Of a stretch of 14,634 nt of DNA, positions 1 through 5,771 are shown piece by piece; positions within the stretch are counted from its first letter, which is position 1, and each line of letters begins with the position of its first letter. The stretch lies in contig DBYI01000082.1 in assembly GCA_002310115.1 (NCBI GenBank), positions 1 through 14,634 of the forward strand. The letters run 5' to 3'. The DNA comes from Ruminococcus flavefaciens. GTDB taxonomy: Bacteria; Bacillota; Clostridia; Oscillospirales; Ruminococcaceae. The translations under genes were made by a program, and so were the position numbers. The notes under the pieces are model-generated. The model had not been told where the DNA came from and searched no databases. It saw nothing but the letters and a program-made list of their open reading frames with translations.

Positions 1-155
1 CAGTTGTTCCAGTCCTGGCCGCCCTGGTTCCAGTCGTTTCCACCCTGGTTCCAGTTGTTCCAATCCTGGCCGCCCATATTACCAAAGTCGAATCCGCCTT
101 GGTTCCAATCGTTTCCGCCCTGATTCCAGTCATTGCCGCCCTGGTTCCAGTCGTT
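1..155 (-). repeat. 21-bp tandem repeat encoding NDWNQGG heptads in a xylanase linker
   Basis: Three exact NDWNQGG heptads (93-155) are followed by a diverged unit (FDFGNMG) and then more QDWNN/NDWNQGG units to the window edge. Codons vary synonymously between copies (GGC/GGA, AAC/AAT, CAG/CAA), so the peptide pattern has been retained while the DNA drifted. The true repeat length is unknown because it continues past position 1. Confidence 0.9.
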
Positions 156-905
156 GCCGCCACCGTTACCGCTGTCAGCTGCATTAGTTGTAACTGTTAC
201 ACTCTTAACGTTTGCAGAACCGTTTGATCTATATCCCTCGATGTTGAGAGATACTTCATATAGAGTACCTGACATATCGAGACCAGCCTGTGACCATGCG
301 TCAAAGTGCTTTGATACGTCTATTGTACCCTTCATATAGTTAGTCTGGTTATTAGCTGAACCGCTTGTAGTTCTGATGCTCCAGTACTGTGGGAATGTTG
401 ATGTACCGTCGAGAGAAGGCTGGTTGTAACGCATTGTCTTTGCAATCTCATAAGTATTTCCATTAAGAGTTACGTTACCCTTTCTCTCACCATCGTTTCC
501 GGGTGGACGCCAGTCGCCCCAGCCTTCAACGATGTAATATTCCATAAGAGGATTTCTGGTCCATCCGTATACGCACATATACGAATTTCCTCTTGGTGTA
601 TACTCTACATCGTAAGTAAGAACGATATTTCCGAAAGCCTTGTAGTTCTGCTTCTGACTATCGAAATTCTTTCCCATACGTGCAAGGAAGTTTTCGATGT
701 TACTCCATGAGCAGGTAAAAGAACCTGCGCCGGGATTCATGGAAGCCTGTCCCTGTCCATTCTGATTCCACATTTCGTAGTCATATCCGCCGATATTGCC
801 TCTTGTCTGCTGATCAGCAGCTGAAGCAACTGCAGGTATGCTTGCTGCGATCATCATTGCTGATACAGTACCGCTGATGATCTTCTTGAATTTTTTTAGC
901 TTCAC
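1..905 (-). CDS. Secreted GH11 endo-1,4-beta-xylanase with W/N/Q/G repeat linker (3' end beyond the window)
   Basis: Cleaves internal beta-1,4 bonds of xylan outside the cell. The visible 301 residues start with a signal peptide (MKLKKFKKIISGTVSAMMIA, probable cleavage after ASA near residue 29). A GH11 jelly roll follows at about 35-242. Both catalytic glutamates are in place: nucleophile E122 in PLMEYYIVEGWG and acid/base E223 in NIEGYRSNG. The thumb reads NQPSLDGTSTFPQYWSIR. From residue 250 the chain becomes NDWNQGG heptads and runs off the edge still in frame. The start is GTG (905-903), chosen because AAAGGAG lies 8 nt upstream and the signal peptide begins there. The architecture recalls R. 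flavefaciens XynA, in which an Asn/Gln/Trp-rich linker joins GH11 to GH10. A second catalytic domain to the left is therefore likely but unseen. GH11 identity is very secure; the xynA equivalence is inference. Confidence 0.95.
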   Translation of the reverse strand, partial: MKLKKFKKIISGTVSAMMIAASIPAVASAADQQTRGNIGGYDYEMWNQNGQGQASMNPGAGSFTCSWSNIENFLARMGKNFDSQKQNYKAFGNIVLTYDVEYTPRGNSYMCVYGWTRNPLMEYYIVEGWGDWRPPGNDGERKGNVTLNGNTYEIAKTMRYNQPSLDGTSTFPQYWSIRTTSGSANNQTNYMKGTIDVSKHFDAWSQAGLDMSGTLYEVSLNIEGYRSNGSANVKSVTVTTNAADSGNGGGNDWNQGGNDWNQGGNDWNQGGFDFGNMGGQDWNNWNQGGNDWNQGGQDWNN

Positions 906-961
906 TTTGATCACTCCTTTGATAAAGATATTAAAAGATATGATTCAGTAATCCCTTCAAA

Positions 962-973
962 AACGAGCTCGTT
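962..973. promoter_or_regulatory. Perfect 12-bp palindrome in the xylanase leader (candidate operator)
   Basis: AACGAGCTCGTT is perfectly self-complementary and lies about 10-20 nt downstream of the predicted start of transcription, before the ribosome site. This position and symmetry suit a repressor operator of LacI-type size. No regulator is known from the window and no second copy was found near the other two xylanases. Confidence 0.35.
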
Positions 974-989
974 ATATATTTCTGATAAT

Positions 990-1019
990 ATTATAATATA
1001 TTTGGTTAATATAAATCAA
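990..1019 (-). promoter_or_regulatory. Sigma-A-type promoter of the GH11 xylanase at 905
   Basis: TTGATT (1019-1014), an 18-nt spacer and a perfect TATAAT (995-990) face the xylanase, putting the start of transcription near 983 and leaving a leader of about 78 nt. Confidence 0.65.
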
Positions 1020-1203
1020 GTCATTTCTTGCTCTTGATATACAACTAGACCAAATATTGCTACTTTATACAAATTGTATTAGGCTATAAATCGCGGAATT
1101 CAGCGTATCACCTTACAAAAAGCGCAAATTTTGATACATTTTAAGCAATAGCAAACGCCGAAAATTCCATAGTAACTTTATGATATTATAACTTTTTTTC
1201 GAA

Positions 1204-1234
1204 TAAAAATCCCTGTACTTTTTGTACAGGGATC
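1204..1234 (-). terminator. Rho-independent terminator of clpS-clpA
   Basis: A perfect 10-bp stem ATCCCTGTAC/GTACAGGGAT (1209-1233) with a five-base loop is followed, on the minus strand, by TTTTTATTCG. It starts 24 nt beyond the clpA stop codon. Confidence 0.92.
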
Positions 1235-1256
1235 AATTATTGCTATTTAGCAACTT

Positions 1257-3506
1257 TCAATGTGATGGTGGAGCAATCAGTCTGCTTCCTTTTTTCTCGG
1301 CTGTAACGAAAAACTCCTCATCAGAAGCAAGCAGACTGATTGCTCCACCGTTTTTGAGCTTTCCGAACAGTATCTCGTCAACAAAAAGTGGCTTTATCTC
1401 ATTTCTAATAACTCTGTCAACCTCTCTTGCGCCGAATTCCTGACTGACACCCTTTTTCTTCACTAGCTCCTTTGCACTCTGCTCAGCTGTGAAATCTATC
1501 TTCTTGGCAGCAAGCTGCATCGTAAGTTCACTGAGCTTCTTATCAACTACCATAGCCGCCATTTCATCATCCATACTGTTAAAAACAACTATTTTATTTA
1601 GCCTGTTCCTAAATTCGGGCTGAAAGGTCTGCTTGACAGCCTCTGTTATGACGCTGTTGTTCATACTTTCGCTTTGAAATCCTATAGTATTCTTTCCTAT
1701 ACGATTCGCGCCTGCATTTGATGTCATTATCAGGATAATGTTCCTGAAATCTGCTTTTCTGCCCTGATTATCAGTAAGAGTTGCATAATCCATAACTTGT
1801 AACAGTACATTGTAGATATCAGCATGAGCCTTTTCTATTTCGTCAAGAAGCAACACTGCCGATGGAGTTTTTCTGACCGCTTCCGTAAGTAGTCCGCCAT
1901 CCTCATAGCCAACGTAACCTGCTGGTGATCCTATGAGTTTTGCAACAGCATGCTTTTCGCCATATTCACTCATATCGAATCGTATAAGCTTCACGCCAAG
2001 TTCCTCTGCAAGTCTTTTGGCTATCTCTGTTTTTCCTACTCCTGTCGGGCCTACAAACAACAGACTGGCCAAAGGCTTGTTGTCCTCAAGAAGCCCCGCC
2101 TTCGAAAACTTCACTGCATTTACCACTTGCGTTACCGCTTCATCCTGACCAAATATCTTATCTTTCAGCTTACGCTCTAGTTCTGCTAGTCCCGTTGTAT
2201 CATCAGTTGCAACAGTTTCTACCGGAACACGACATATAGTTGTCAGAACCAGATTTATAATAGCTTTATCCACAAGTTGTATCTTTCTTTCCGTAGGGTG
2301 GAGCTTCACATAGGCTCCAGCTTCGTCTATAAGATCGATAGCCTTGTCAGGCAGAAATCGCTCGTTGATGTACTTTGCGCTCATATGAACAGCATACTTC
2401 ATGATACCCTTTCCGTATCTTACACCGTGATATTTCTCGTATTTCTGCTTGAGCCCGTCAAGTATCTTCTCTGTTTCCTCTTCCGTAGGCTCTTTTATCT
2501 CAACATTCTGGAAACGGCGTACAAGGCTCTTGTTCTTCTCGAAATACTTCTTGTACTCCTCAAATGTTGTCGCTCCGATAAAGCGTATGCGCCCGTCTGC
2601 AAGGTAAGGCTTCAGCATATTTGATGCATCAAACGAACCTTCTCCCACAGCTCCTGCGCCAGATAAATTATGAATCTCATCAATATAGATTATGGGCTTT
2701 TCTTCCTTACCTATCTCCGTGAGGACTTTTTTGAAACGTTTCTCGAAATCGCCTCTGTACTGTGTTCCTGCAAGCATTCCACCCAGATCAAGTGAAAATA
2801 CCTTTGCCCCTTGAAGCGGCTCTGGAACTATACCGTCGCGTATCATCTGAACAAGTCCGTAGGTTATAGCGGTTTTACCCACACCAGATTCGCCGATGTG
2901 GAGTGGATTGTTCTTGTCCTTACGACAGAGTATTTGTATTGTCCTATCCAACTCCGCTTCGCGTCCAATGAGCGGATTTGCATCCCTGAGAGTTTCATTC
3001 AGACAAGGTGCATAAAGCTTCCAGCCGCTCAGACTTTCCTCTGCTTCGCCGAACTTTCCGTCAGTAGAACCATAAACGGCTTCGTTTTCCTCTATTTCAG
3101 CCATTTCCTGCAAAAGATCAGCTTCCGCAATTCCTTGCTTTTCCATGAAATAGATTGCATAGCAGTTATCGAGATTCCACAAGCCATGAATGATATGCCT
3201 GAGATGCACTTTCTGACTTCCACTGTTATATGCACTTCTAGCTGCATAATTCATAAGCATATTGACTCCATCAGAAAGTTCAGGCTTTTCTACATCTGCC
3301 CTGTCCATATATTCCTCGGCGTATTCCTTGAGATAGTCCTCAAGCATGCCTGCATTTCCACCGCACTCCTCAAAGGCTTCCGTAAAAGTCTTGTCCCTGA
3401 GCATCATTAAAAGTACCAACTCAGGAGTAACATATTCAAATTTCCTCTTCTTCGCATATTCCATAGCCTGATATATTATATCAAGCGCTTCCTTAGACAG
3501 CTCCAT
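1257..3506 (-). CDS. clpA: ClpA, ATP-dependent Clp protease ATP-binding (unfoldase) subunit
   Basis: Hexameric AAA+ unfoldase that feeds substrates to the ClpP peptidase. The 749 residues show a Clp N-domain (about 1-140) and D1 with Walker A GESGVGKT (205-212) and Walker B IYIDE (274-277). D2 follows with Walker A GPTGVGKT (486-493), Walker B LLLDE (552-556), sensor region TSNAG and the arginine-containing EFRNRL. An IGF tripeptide (608-610) sits where the ClpP-binding loop belongs. The ClpB/ClpC middle domain is absent, and clpS lies directly upstream, which together point to ClpA. The start codon is 1 nt past the clpS stop, with AGGAGG inside the clpS 3' end, so translation is probably coupled. 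No clpP is in the window. The last ten residues (GSRLIAPPSH) extend past the usual end of the family and are encoded by one arm of a 21-bp inverted repeat. Confidence 0.96.
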   Translation of the reverse strand: MELSKEALDIIYQAMEYAKKRKFEYVTPELVLLMMLRDKTFTEAFEECGGNAGMLEDYLKEYAEEYMDRADVEKPELSDGVNMLMNYAARSAYNSGSQKVHLRHIIHGLWNLDNCYAIYFMEKQGIAEADLLQEMAEIEENEAVYGSTDGKFGEAEESLSGWKLYAPCLNETLRDANPLIGREAELDRTIQILCRKDKNNPLHIGESGVGKTAITYGLVQMIRDGIVPEPLQGAKVFSLDLGGMLAGTQYRGDFEKRFKKVLTEIGKEEKPIIYIDEIHNLSGAGAVGEGSFDASNMLKPYLADGRIRFIGATTFEEYKKYFEKNKSLVRRFQNVEIKEPTEEETEKILDGLKQKYEKYHGVRYGKGIMKYAVHMSAKYINERFLPDKAIDLIDEAGAYVKLHPTERKIQLVDKAIINLVLTTICRVPVETVATDDTTGLAELERKLKDKIFGQDEAVTQVVNAVKFSKAGLLEDNKPLASLLFVGPTGVGKTEIAKRLAEELGVKLIRFDMSEYGEKHAVAKLIGSPAGYVGYEDGGLLTEAVRKTPSAVLLLDEIEKAHADIYNVLLQVMDYATLTDNQGRKADFRNIILIMTSNAGANRIGKNTIGFQSESMNNSVITEAVKQTFQPEFRNRLNKIVVFNSMDDEMAAMVVDKKLSELTMQLAAKKIDFTAEQSAKELVKKKGVSQEFGAREVDRVIRNEIKPLFVDEILFGKLKNGGAISLLASDEEFFVTAEKKGSRLIAPPSH
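1267..1349. repeat. Perfect 21-bp inverted repeat with 41-nt loop in the 3' end of clpA
   Basis: Positions 1267-1287 are exactly complementary to 1329-1349, with no mismatch, and the 41 nt between them contain no obvious further stem. The right arm encodes GGAISLL in the conserved C-terminal strand. The left arm encodes the SRLIAPP tail. Inverting the segment would leave an open frame of equal length ending at the same stop. Confidence 0.95.
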
Positions 3507-3507
3507 T

Positions 3508-3807
3508 TCAAGCCTCCTCTACGTTCATTCTGAACGGAAATCCCAGCTCTTTTGCCCTGTCAAGAGCTATCCTGACCTTTGTGACAGCAATATCATAAGG
3601 GTACTTTCCTACGACAGCCTGTCCGTTCTTGTGTACGTTCATCATAAGTGCCTGAGCAGTCAGCTCGTCCTTGTGAAAAACATCCACGAGTATCTCAATG
3701 ACAAATTCCATAGTGGTGAAATCATCGTTTATCATTATCACATTGTATTGCTTCGGCTCTTTTAACCTGCTATCGGTACGCTCCTTAGCTGCACCCTTAA
3801 CTGACAT
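3508..3807 (-). CDS. clpS: ClpS, N-degron adaptor for ClpA
   Basis: Small cytosolic adaptor that binds destabilising N-terminal residues and delivers those proteins to ClpA. The 99 residues have a disordered N-terminus (about 1-20) and a complete ClpS fold. The core includes the NDD motif in MINDDFTTMEFV with its following methionine gate, and the NVHKNGQAVVG segment whose histidine lines the N-degron pocket. Recognition therefore looks intact. The ATG at 3807 is preceded by GGGGGGTGA, which pairs with the GGTGA side of the anti-SD rather than being a plain GGAGG; spacing is about 7 nt. It is the first gene of a two-gene operon with clpA, 1 nt apart, transcribed from the promoter at 3944-3972. 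Confidence 0.96.
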   Translation of the reverse strand: MSVKGAAKERTDSRLKEPKQYNVIMINDDFTTMEFVIEILVDVFHKDELTAQALMMNVHKNGQAVVGKYPYDIAVTKVRIALDRAKELGFPFRMNVEEA

Positions 3808-3943
3808 ATAGTCACCCCCCGTTATATATAAGAATCTAACTTCTATTATGTAATCTAAAAGTATATTACAAGCATTTCTTCCTCTGATCTTAAAGACTCG
3901 GGAATTTCTTGATAACCGACTTTAAAAATGCTTTTTCACGTAC

Positions 3944-3972
3944 ATTATATCACATAACAAGACATAAGTCAA
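3944..3972 (-). promoter_or_regulatory. Strong promoter of clpS-clpA
   Basis: TTGACT (3972-3967), a 17-nt spacer and TATAAT (3949-3944) with an upstream TG (TGTGATATAAT) form a near-consensus extended promoter. The leader is about 130 nt. I saw no CIRCE or CtsR-type direct repeat, so heat-shock control is not evident. Confidence 0.85.
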
Positions 3973-4073
3973 AGAAATATGCGAGTTTTATCCCTTTTTT
4001 AGACTAATTATATTGTTTTTTTAGATATATCATTCCTAAGTCTGTCACAGCCTCTTATATGTCAAAGTAGAAG

Positions 4074-4116
4074 AGCCATAAGGAAGCATAAAACAGCTTC
4101 TTTATGGCTGGTTTTT
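4074..4116 (+). terminator. Orphan plus-strand rho-independent terminator
   Basis: A 14-bp stem (4074-4087 with 4096-4109) has an 8-nt loop and is followed by GGTTTTT. Its single non-Watson-Crick position is a G-U pair when read as plus-strand RNA but an A-C mismatch on the minus strand, and only the plus side has a T run. No plus-strand gene was found upstream. Confidence 0.7.
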
Positions 4117-4253
4117 AAACTGTGAAACAAGCACAAATTTCAATCAATTATTCTGGTAAAGCCGCACTATAAAAATAATTTTACCATATAAATGTGAACT
4201 TTTCAAGTTTATCATTAACAATTTTTGAGGTTAATTATTGTACTTTTTAGCGA

Positions 4254-4282
4254 TTGATTTTCCCCGAATAATAGAGTATAAT
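4254..4282 (+). promoter_or_regulatory. Sigma-A-type promoter facing the iron-sulfur flavoprotein gene
   Basis: TTGATT (4254-4259), exactly 17 nt, then TATAAT (4277-4282). Transcription would begin near 4289, giving a leader of about 475 nt to the gene at 4766, or a separate small RNA. No terminator was found between this promoter and 4766. Confidence 0.7.
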
Positions 4283-4341
4283 TAAGAAAATGAATAAAAA
4301 TAGGCAATTTATTCTTGATTTGAACTTTACAGACATAATTA

Positions 4342-4446
4342 TCACTGTTTATTGGCGCTCGTAATGTAAACGGGCTGCTAAAATGGGACATAATAAACAG
4401 TGAAAAATAAGCGGTATTGCTATATAAGGAGGGGCGATATATCCGC
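4342..4446 (+). ncRNA. Candidate structured leader or small RNA (unassigned)
   Basis: A 12-bp perfect stem TCACTGTTTATT/AATAAACAGTGA (4342-4353 with 4392-4403) encloses 38 nt that can form an inner GCTCG/CGGGC helix. Next comes a hairpin with GCGG/CCGC (4411-4414 with 4443-4446) and TATAT/ATATA helices, holding AAGGAGGGG in its loop. It lies downstream of a good promoter. I do not recognise a known riboswitch or ribozyme class in it; existence as an RNA is inference. Confidence 0.35.
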
Positions 4447-4585
4447 ATTAAATGGCAAACATAGTAAATTCAATATCATTGAGGAGAAATGGGATTTTCT
4501 TTTTTCACACCTTTTTATAGACTTTTCATCACACTACTTTTTATTTTTTCAGAGATAAGAATATTAAAACAAAACCAAAGAAATA

Positions 4586-4610
4586 ATACTGATAATATTA
4601 TCAGTATAAT
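4586..4610. promoter_or_regulatory. 22-bp perfect palindrome, Fur/PerR-like, overlapping a TATAAT
   Basis: Positions 4586-4607 are perfectly self-complementary around the core TGATAATATTATCA. This equals the 7-1-7 Fur box of Bacillus (TGATAAT-N-ATTATCA) without its central base. The right end runs into TATAAT (4605-4610), a possible -10 for the gene at 4766 with only a poor -35. A regulator bound here would block that promoter. Confidence 0.45.
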
Positions 4611-4722
4611 TTACGCAAACCTTATACCTCAGACGGCTCGTGATCATATACTTTCAGCATTTTAACATTTCGACCATCGAACTGCAAATTATTATAAGGA
4701 TTATACGTATCATTTCCCACCC

Positions 4723-4746
4723 TGAACTCTGTTTATTCAGAGTTCA
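4723..4746 (+). promoter_or_regulatory. Stem-loop immediately upstream of a ribosome site
   Basis: TGAACTCTG and CAGAGTTCA form a perfect 9-bp stem with a TTTATT loop, ending 7 nt before AAGGAG of the downstream gene. It has no T run, so it is not a terminator. It may stabilise the mRNA 5' end or shape access to the ribosome site. Confidence 0.5.
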
Positions 4747-4765
4747 ACACGAAAAGGAGTTTATT

Positions 4766-5710
4766 ATGAGTTTTAAAGTAATGGGCATTACAGCAGGAAG
4801 AAAAAACAGCAACAGCGAAATACTATTGAAAGAGGCTTTACTTGTATGCCAGGAACAAGGCGCCGAGGTATCAATGATAAACCTTAAAGACTACAATATT
4901 ATCGACTGTACAGGTTGCACATCATGCACTATAGGTATGTCTTGCGGAAAGAACACAGGCTGCGTTCTCGCAGACAAGGATGACAAGGACAGGATAATGC
5001 AGGTCATGCTTGACCAGGATGCAGTTATCTTCTCTGCTCCTACATACGCTCTTATGCCATCATCTATATTCCTAAAATTCATGCACCGCAACCTTGCTTA
5101 TGAAGCTTCATTTCTTCAGAAAATAGGTGCAGTGCCTCATCACGACCGCGTAGGTGCTCTCATAGCGGTAGGTGGTTCTTATCGTTCATGGCAGTCTCTG
5201 AGCCTTGAATGTATGCAGATAACAACTGTTACCAACAGCTTCAAGGTTGTGGATATGTACATGGCCACGGGAGTTCCCGCACCTGCACAGGTACTTTTGT
5301 TTGAGGAAAAACTCGCTCGCGCAAGAGAGATAGGCCAGAACGTAATGAAAGCTTTGAACACACCTCCTGAAGAGCGAAAGTGGCTTGGTGATCCAGATGC
5401 AGGATGGTGTCCAAATTGCCATAGTAACAGCTTATGTCTCGGTGATACACAGTGGGGCGGACTAAGATATCCTATTGAGTGTACAGTGTGCGGTGCAGGT
5501 GGAGACCTTGAAAAGACCGCAGACGGAAAGTGGAAATTCGTCATTGCGCCCAACGGACTGGAACGTGACCGTACAACCGATGAAGGACGCGGAGTTCACT
5601 GCGAAGAAATAGCCACAGTACAAGGTGGTTTCTTCATGGATCCTGCCAAACGACAGGCTGTTGCGGAAAAGCTTCCGAAATATACAAAAATACAGTTCAA
5701 AGGACTTTAA
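4766..5710 (+). CDS. Iron-sulfur flavoprotein / NADPH-dependent FMN reductase family protein with zinc-ribbon-like C-terminus
   Basis: Probable cytoplasmic FMN-binding electron carrier or reductase. Of 314 residues, about 1-195 form a flavodoxin-like fold with an N-terminal VMGITAGRKNSNSE phosphate-binding turn and a flavin loop SAPTYALMPSS. A compact cysteine cluster C48-x2-C51-x2-C54-x5-C60 matches the CX2CX2CX4-7C [4Fe-4S] motif of iron-sulfur flavoproteins, with an extra C66. Beyond the usual end lie about 110 residues with two CxxC knuckles (C215/C218 and C239/C242), resembling a zinc ribbon or second metal site. The ATG at 4766 is chosen because AAAAGGAG sits 6 nt upstream and the flavodoxin fold starts there; the frame stays open further upstream but lacks a ribosome site. 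The partner and substrate cannot be read from the sequence. It is transcribed alone and ends at a bidirectional terminator. Confidence 0.85.
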   Translation: MSFKVMGITAGRKNSNSEILLKEALLVCQEQGAEVSMINLKDYNIIDCTGCTSCTIGMSCGKNTGCVLADKDDKDRIMQVMLDQDAVIFSAPTYALMPSSIFLKFMHRNLAYEASFLQKIGAVPHHDRVGALIAVGGSYRSWQSLSLECMQITTVTNSFKVVDMYMATGVPAPAQVLLFEEKLARAREIGQNVMKALNTPPEERKWLGDPDAGWCPNCHSNSLCLGDTQWGGLRYPIECTVCGAGGDLEKTADGKWKFVIAPNGLERDRTTDEGRGVHCEEIATVQGGFFMDPAKRQAVAEKLPKYTKIQFKGL

Positions 5711-5728
5711 GTCAGTATAATATATGCC

Positions 5729-5770
5729 AAAAGCGCTCACCTTTTCAAAATGCAAGGGTGAGCGCTTTTT
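5729..5770. terminator. Bidirectional terminator between convergent genes
   Basis: AAAAGCGCTCACC (5729-5741) pairs with GGTGAGCGCTTTT (5757-5769) around a 15-nt loop. The plus strand continues into TTTTT and the minus strand into CTTTTGGC, so the one hairpin serves the flavoprotein gene (plus) and the MutS-like gene (minus), whose stops are 61 nt apart. Confidence 0.92.
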
Positions 5771-5771
5771 A

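Larger units (their letters stand above)
906..1256. other. Intergenic region: xylanase promoter and 5' leader, clpA terminator
   Basis: No credible gene is seen here. From right to left it holds the clpA terminator, about 170 bp of AT-rich sequence, a minus-strand promoter, and a leader of roughly 78 nt ending in the xylanase ribosome site. Small dyads lie around the promoter: ATACAA-A-TTGTAT at 1067-1079, and ATCAAG...CTTGAT at 1015-1038 overlapping the -35. These could be regulator sites but are short enough to arise by chance in AT-rich DNA. Confidence 0.6.
3808..4765. other. Long intergenic region between clpS and the iron-sulfur flavoprotein, rich in signals
   Basis: About 960 nt with no convincing protein gene. 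From left to right it holds the clpS leader and promoter (minus) and a plus-strand terminator with no gene ahead of it (4074-4116). Next is featureless AT-rich DNA (4117-4253), then a near-consensus plus-strand promoter (4254-4282). Foldable sequence follows at 4342-4446, including an AAGGAGGGG ribosome-like site at 4426-4434 not followed by a usable start. A 22-bp palindrome (4586-4607) and a hairpin just before the next gene (4723-4746) complete it. The layout suggests a long regulated leader for the downstream gene, a small RNA, or the remains of a lost gene. Confidence 0.6.

Noticed and set aside
2811..3410. 199-codon plus-strand ORF antisense to clpA.
   Set aside because: It is a shadow of the intact clpA reading frame with no ribosome site or family resemblance.
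4215..4448. 77-codon minus-strand ORF in the clpS-flavoprotein gap.
   Set aside because: No ribosome site, no recognisable motif, low-complexity composition; it lies antisense to a good promoter and foldable sequence.
4489..4665. 58-codon plus-strand ORF (MGFSFFTPFYRLFIT...) with GAGGAG just before the ATG and a hydrophobic N-terminus.
   Set aside because: The ribosome site is too close to the ATG, the composition simply reflects AT-rich DNA, and the ORF runs across the 22-bp palindrome and its TATAAT, which read better as regulatory DNA.
4640..4765. 42-residue N-terminal extension of the iron-sulfur flavoprotein.
   Set aside because: It is Ile-rich and covers the 4723-4746 hairpin and the AAGGAG site; the flavodoxin fold begins at the ATG at 4766.
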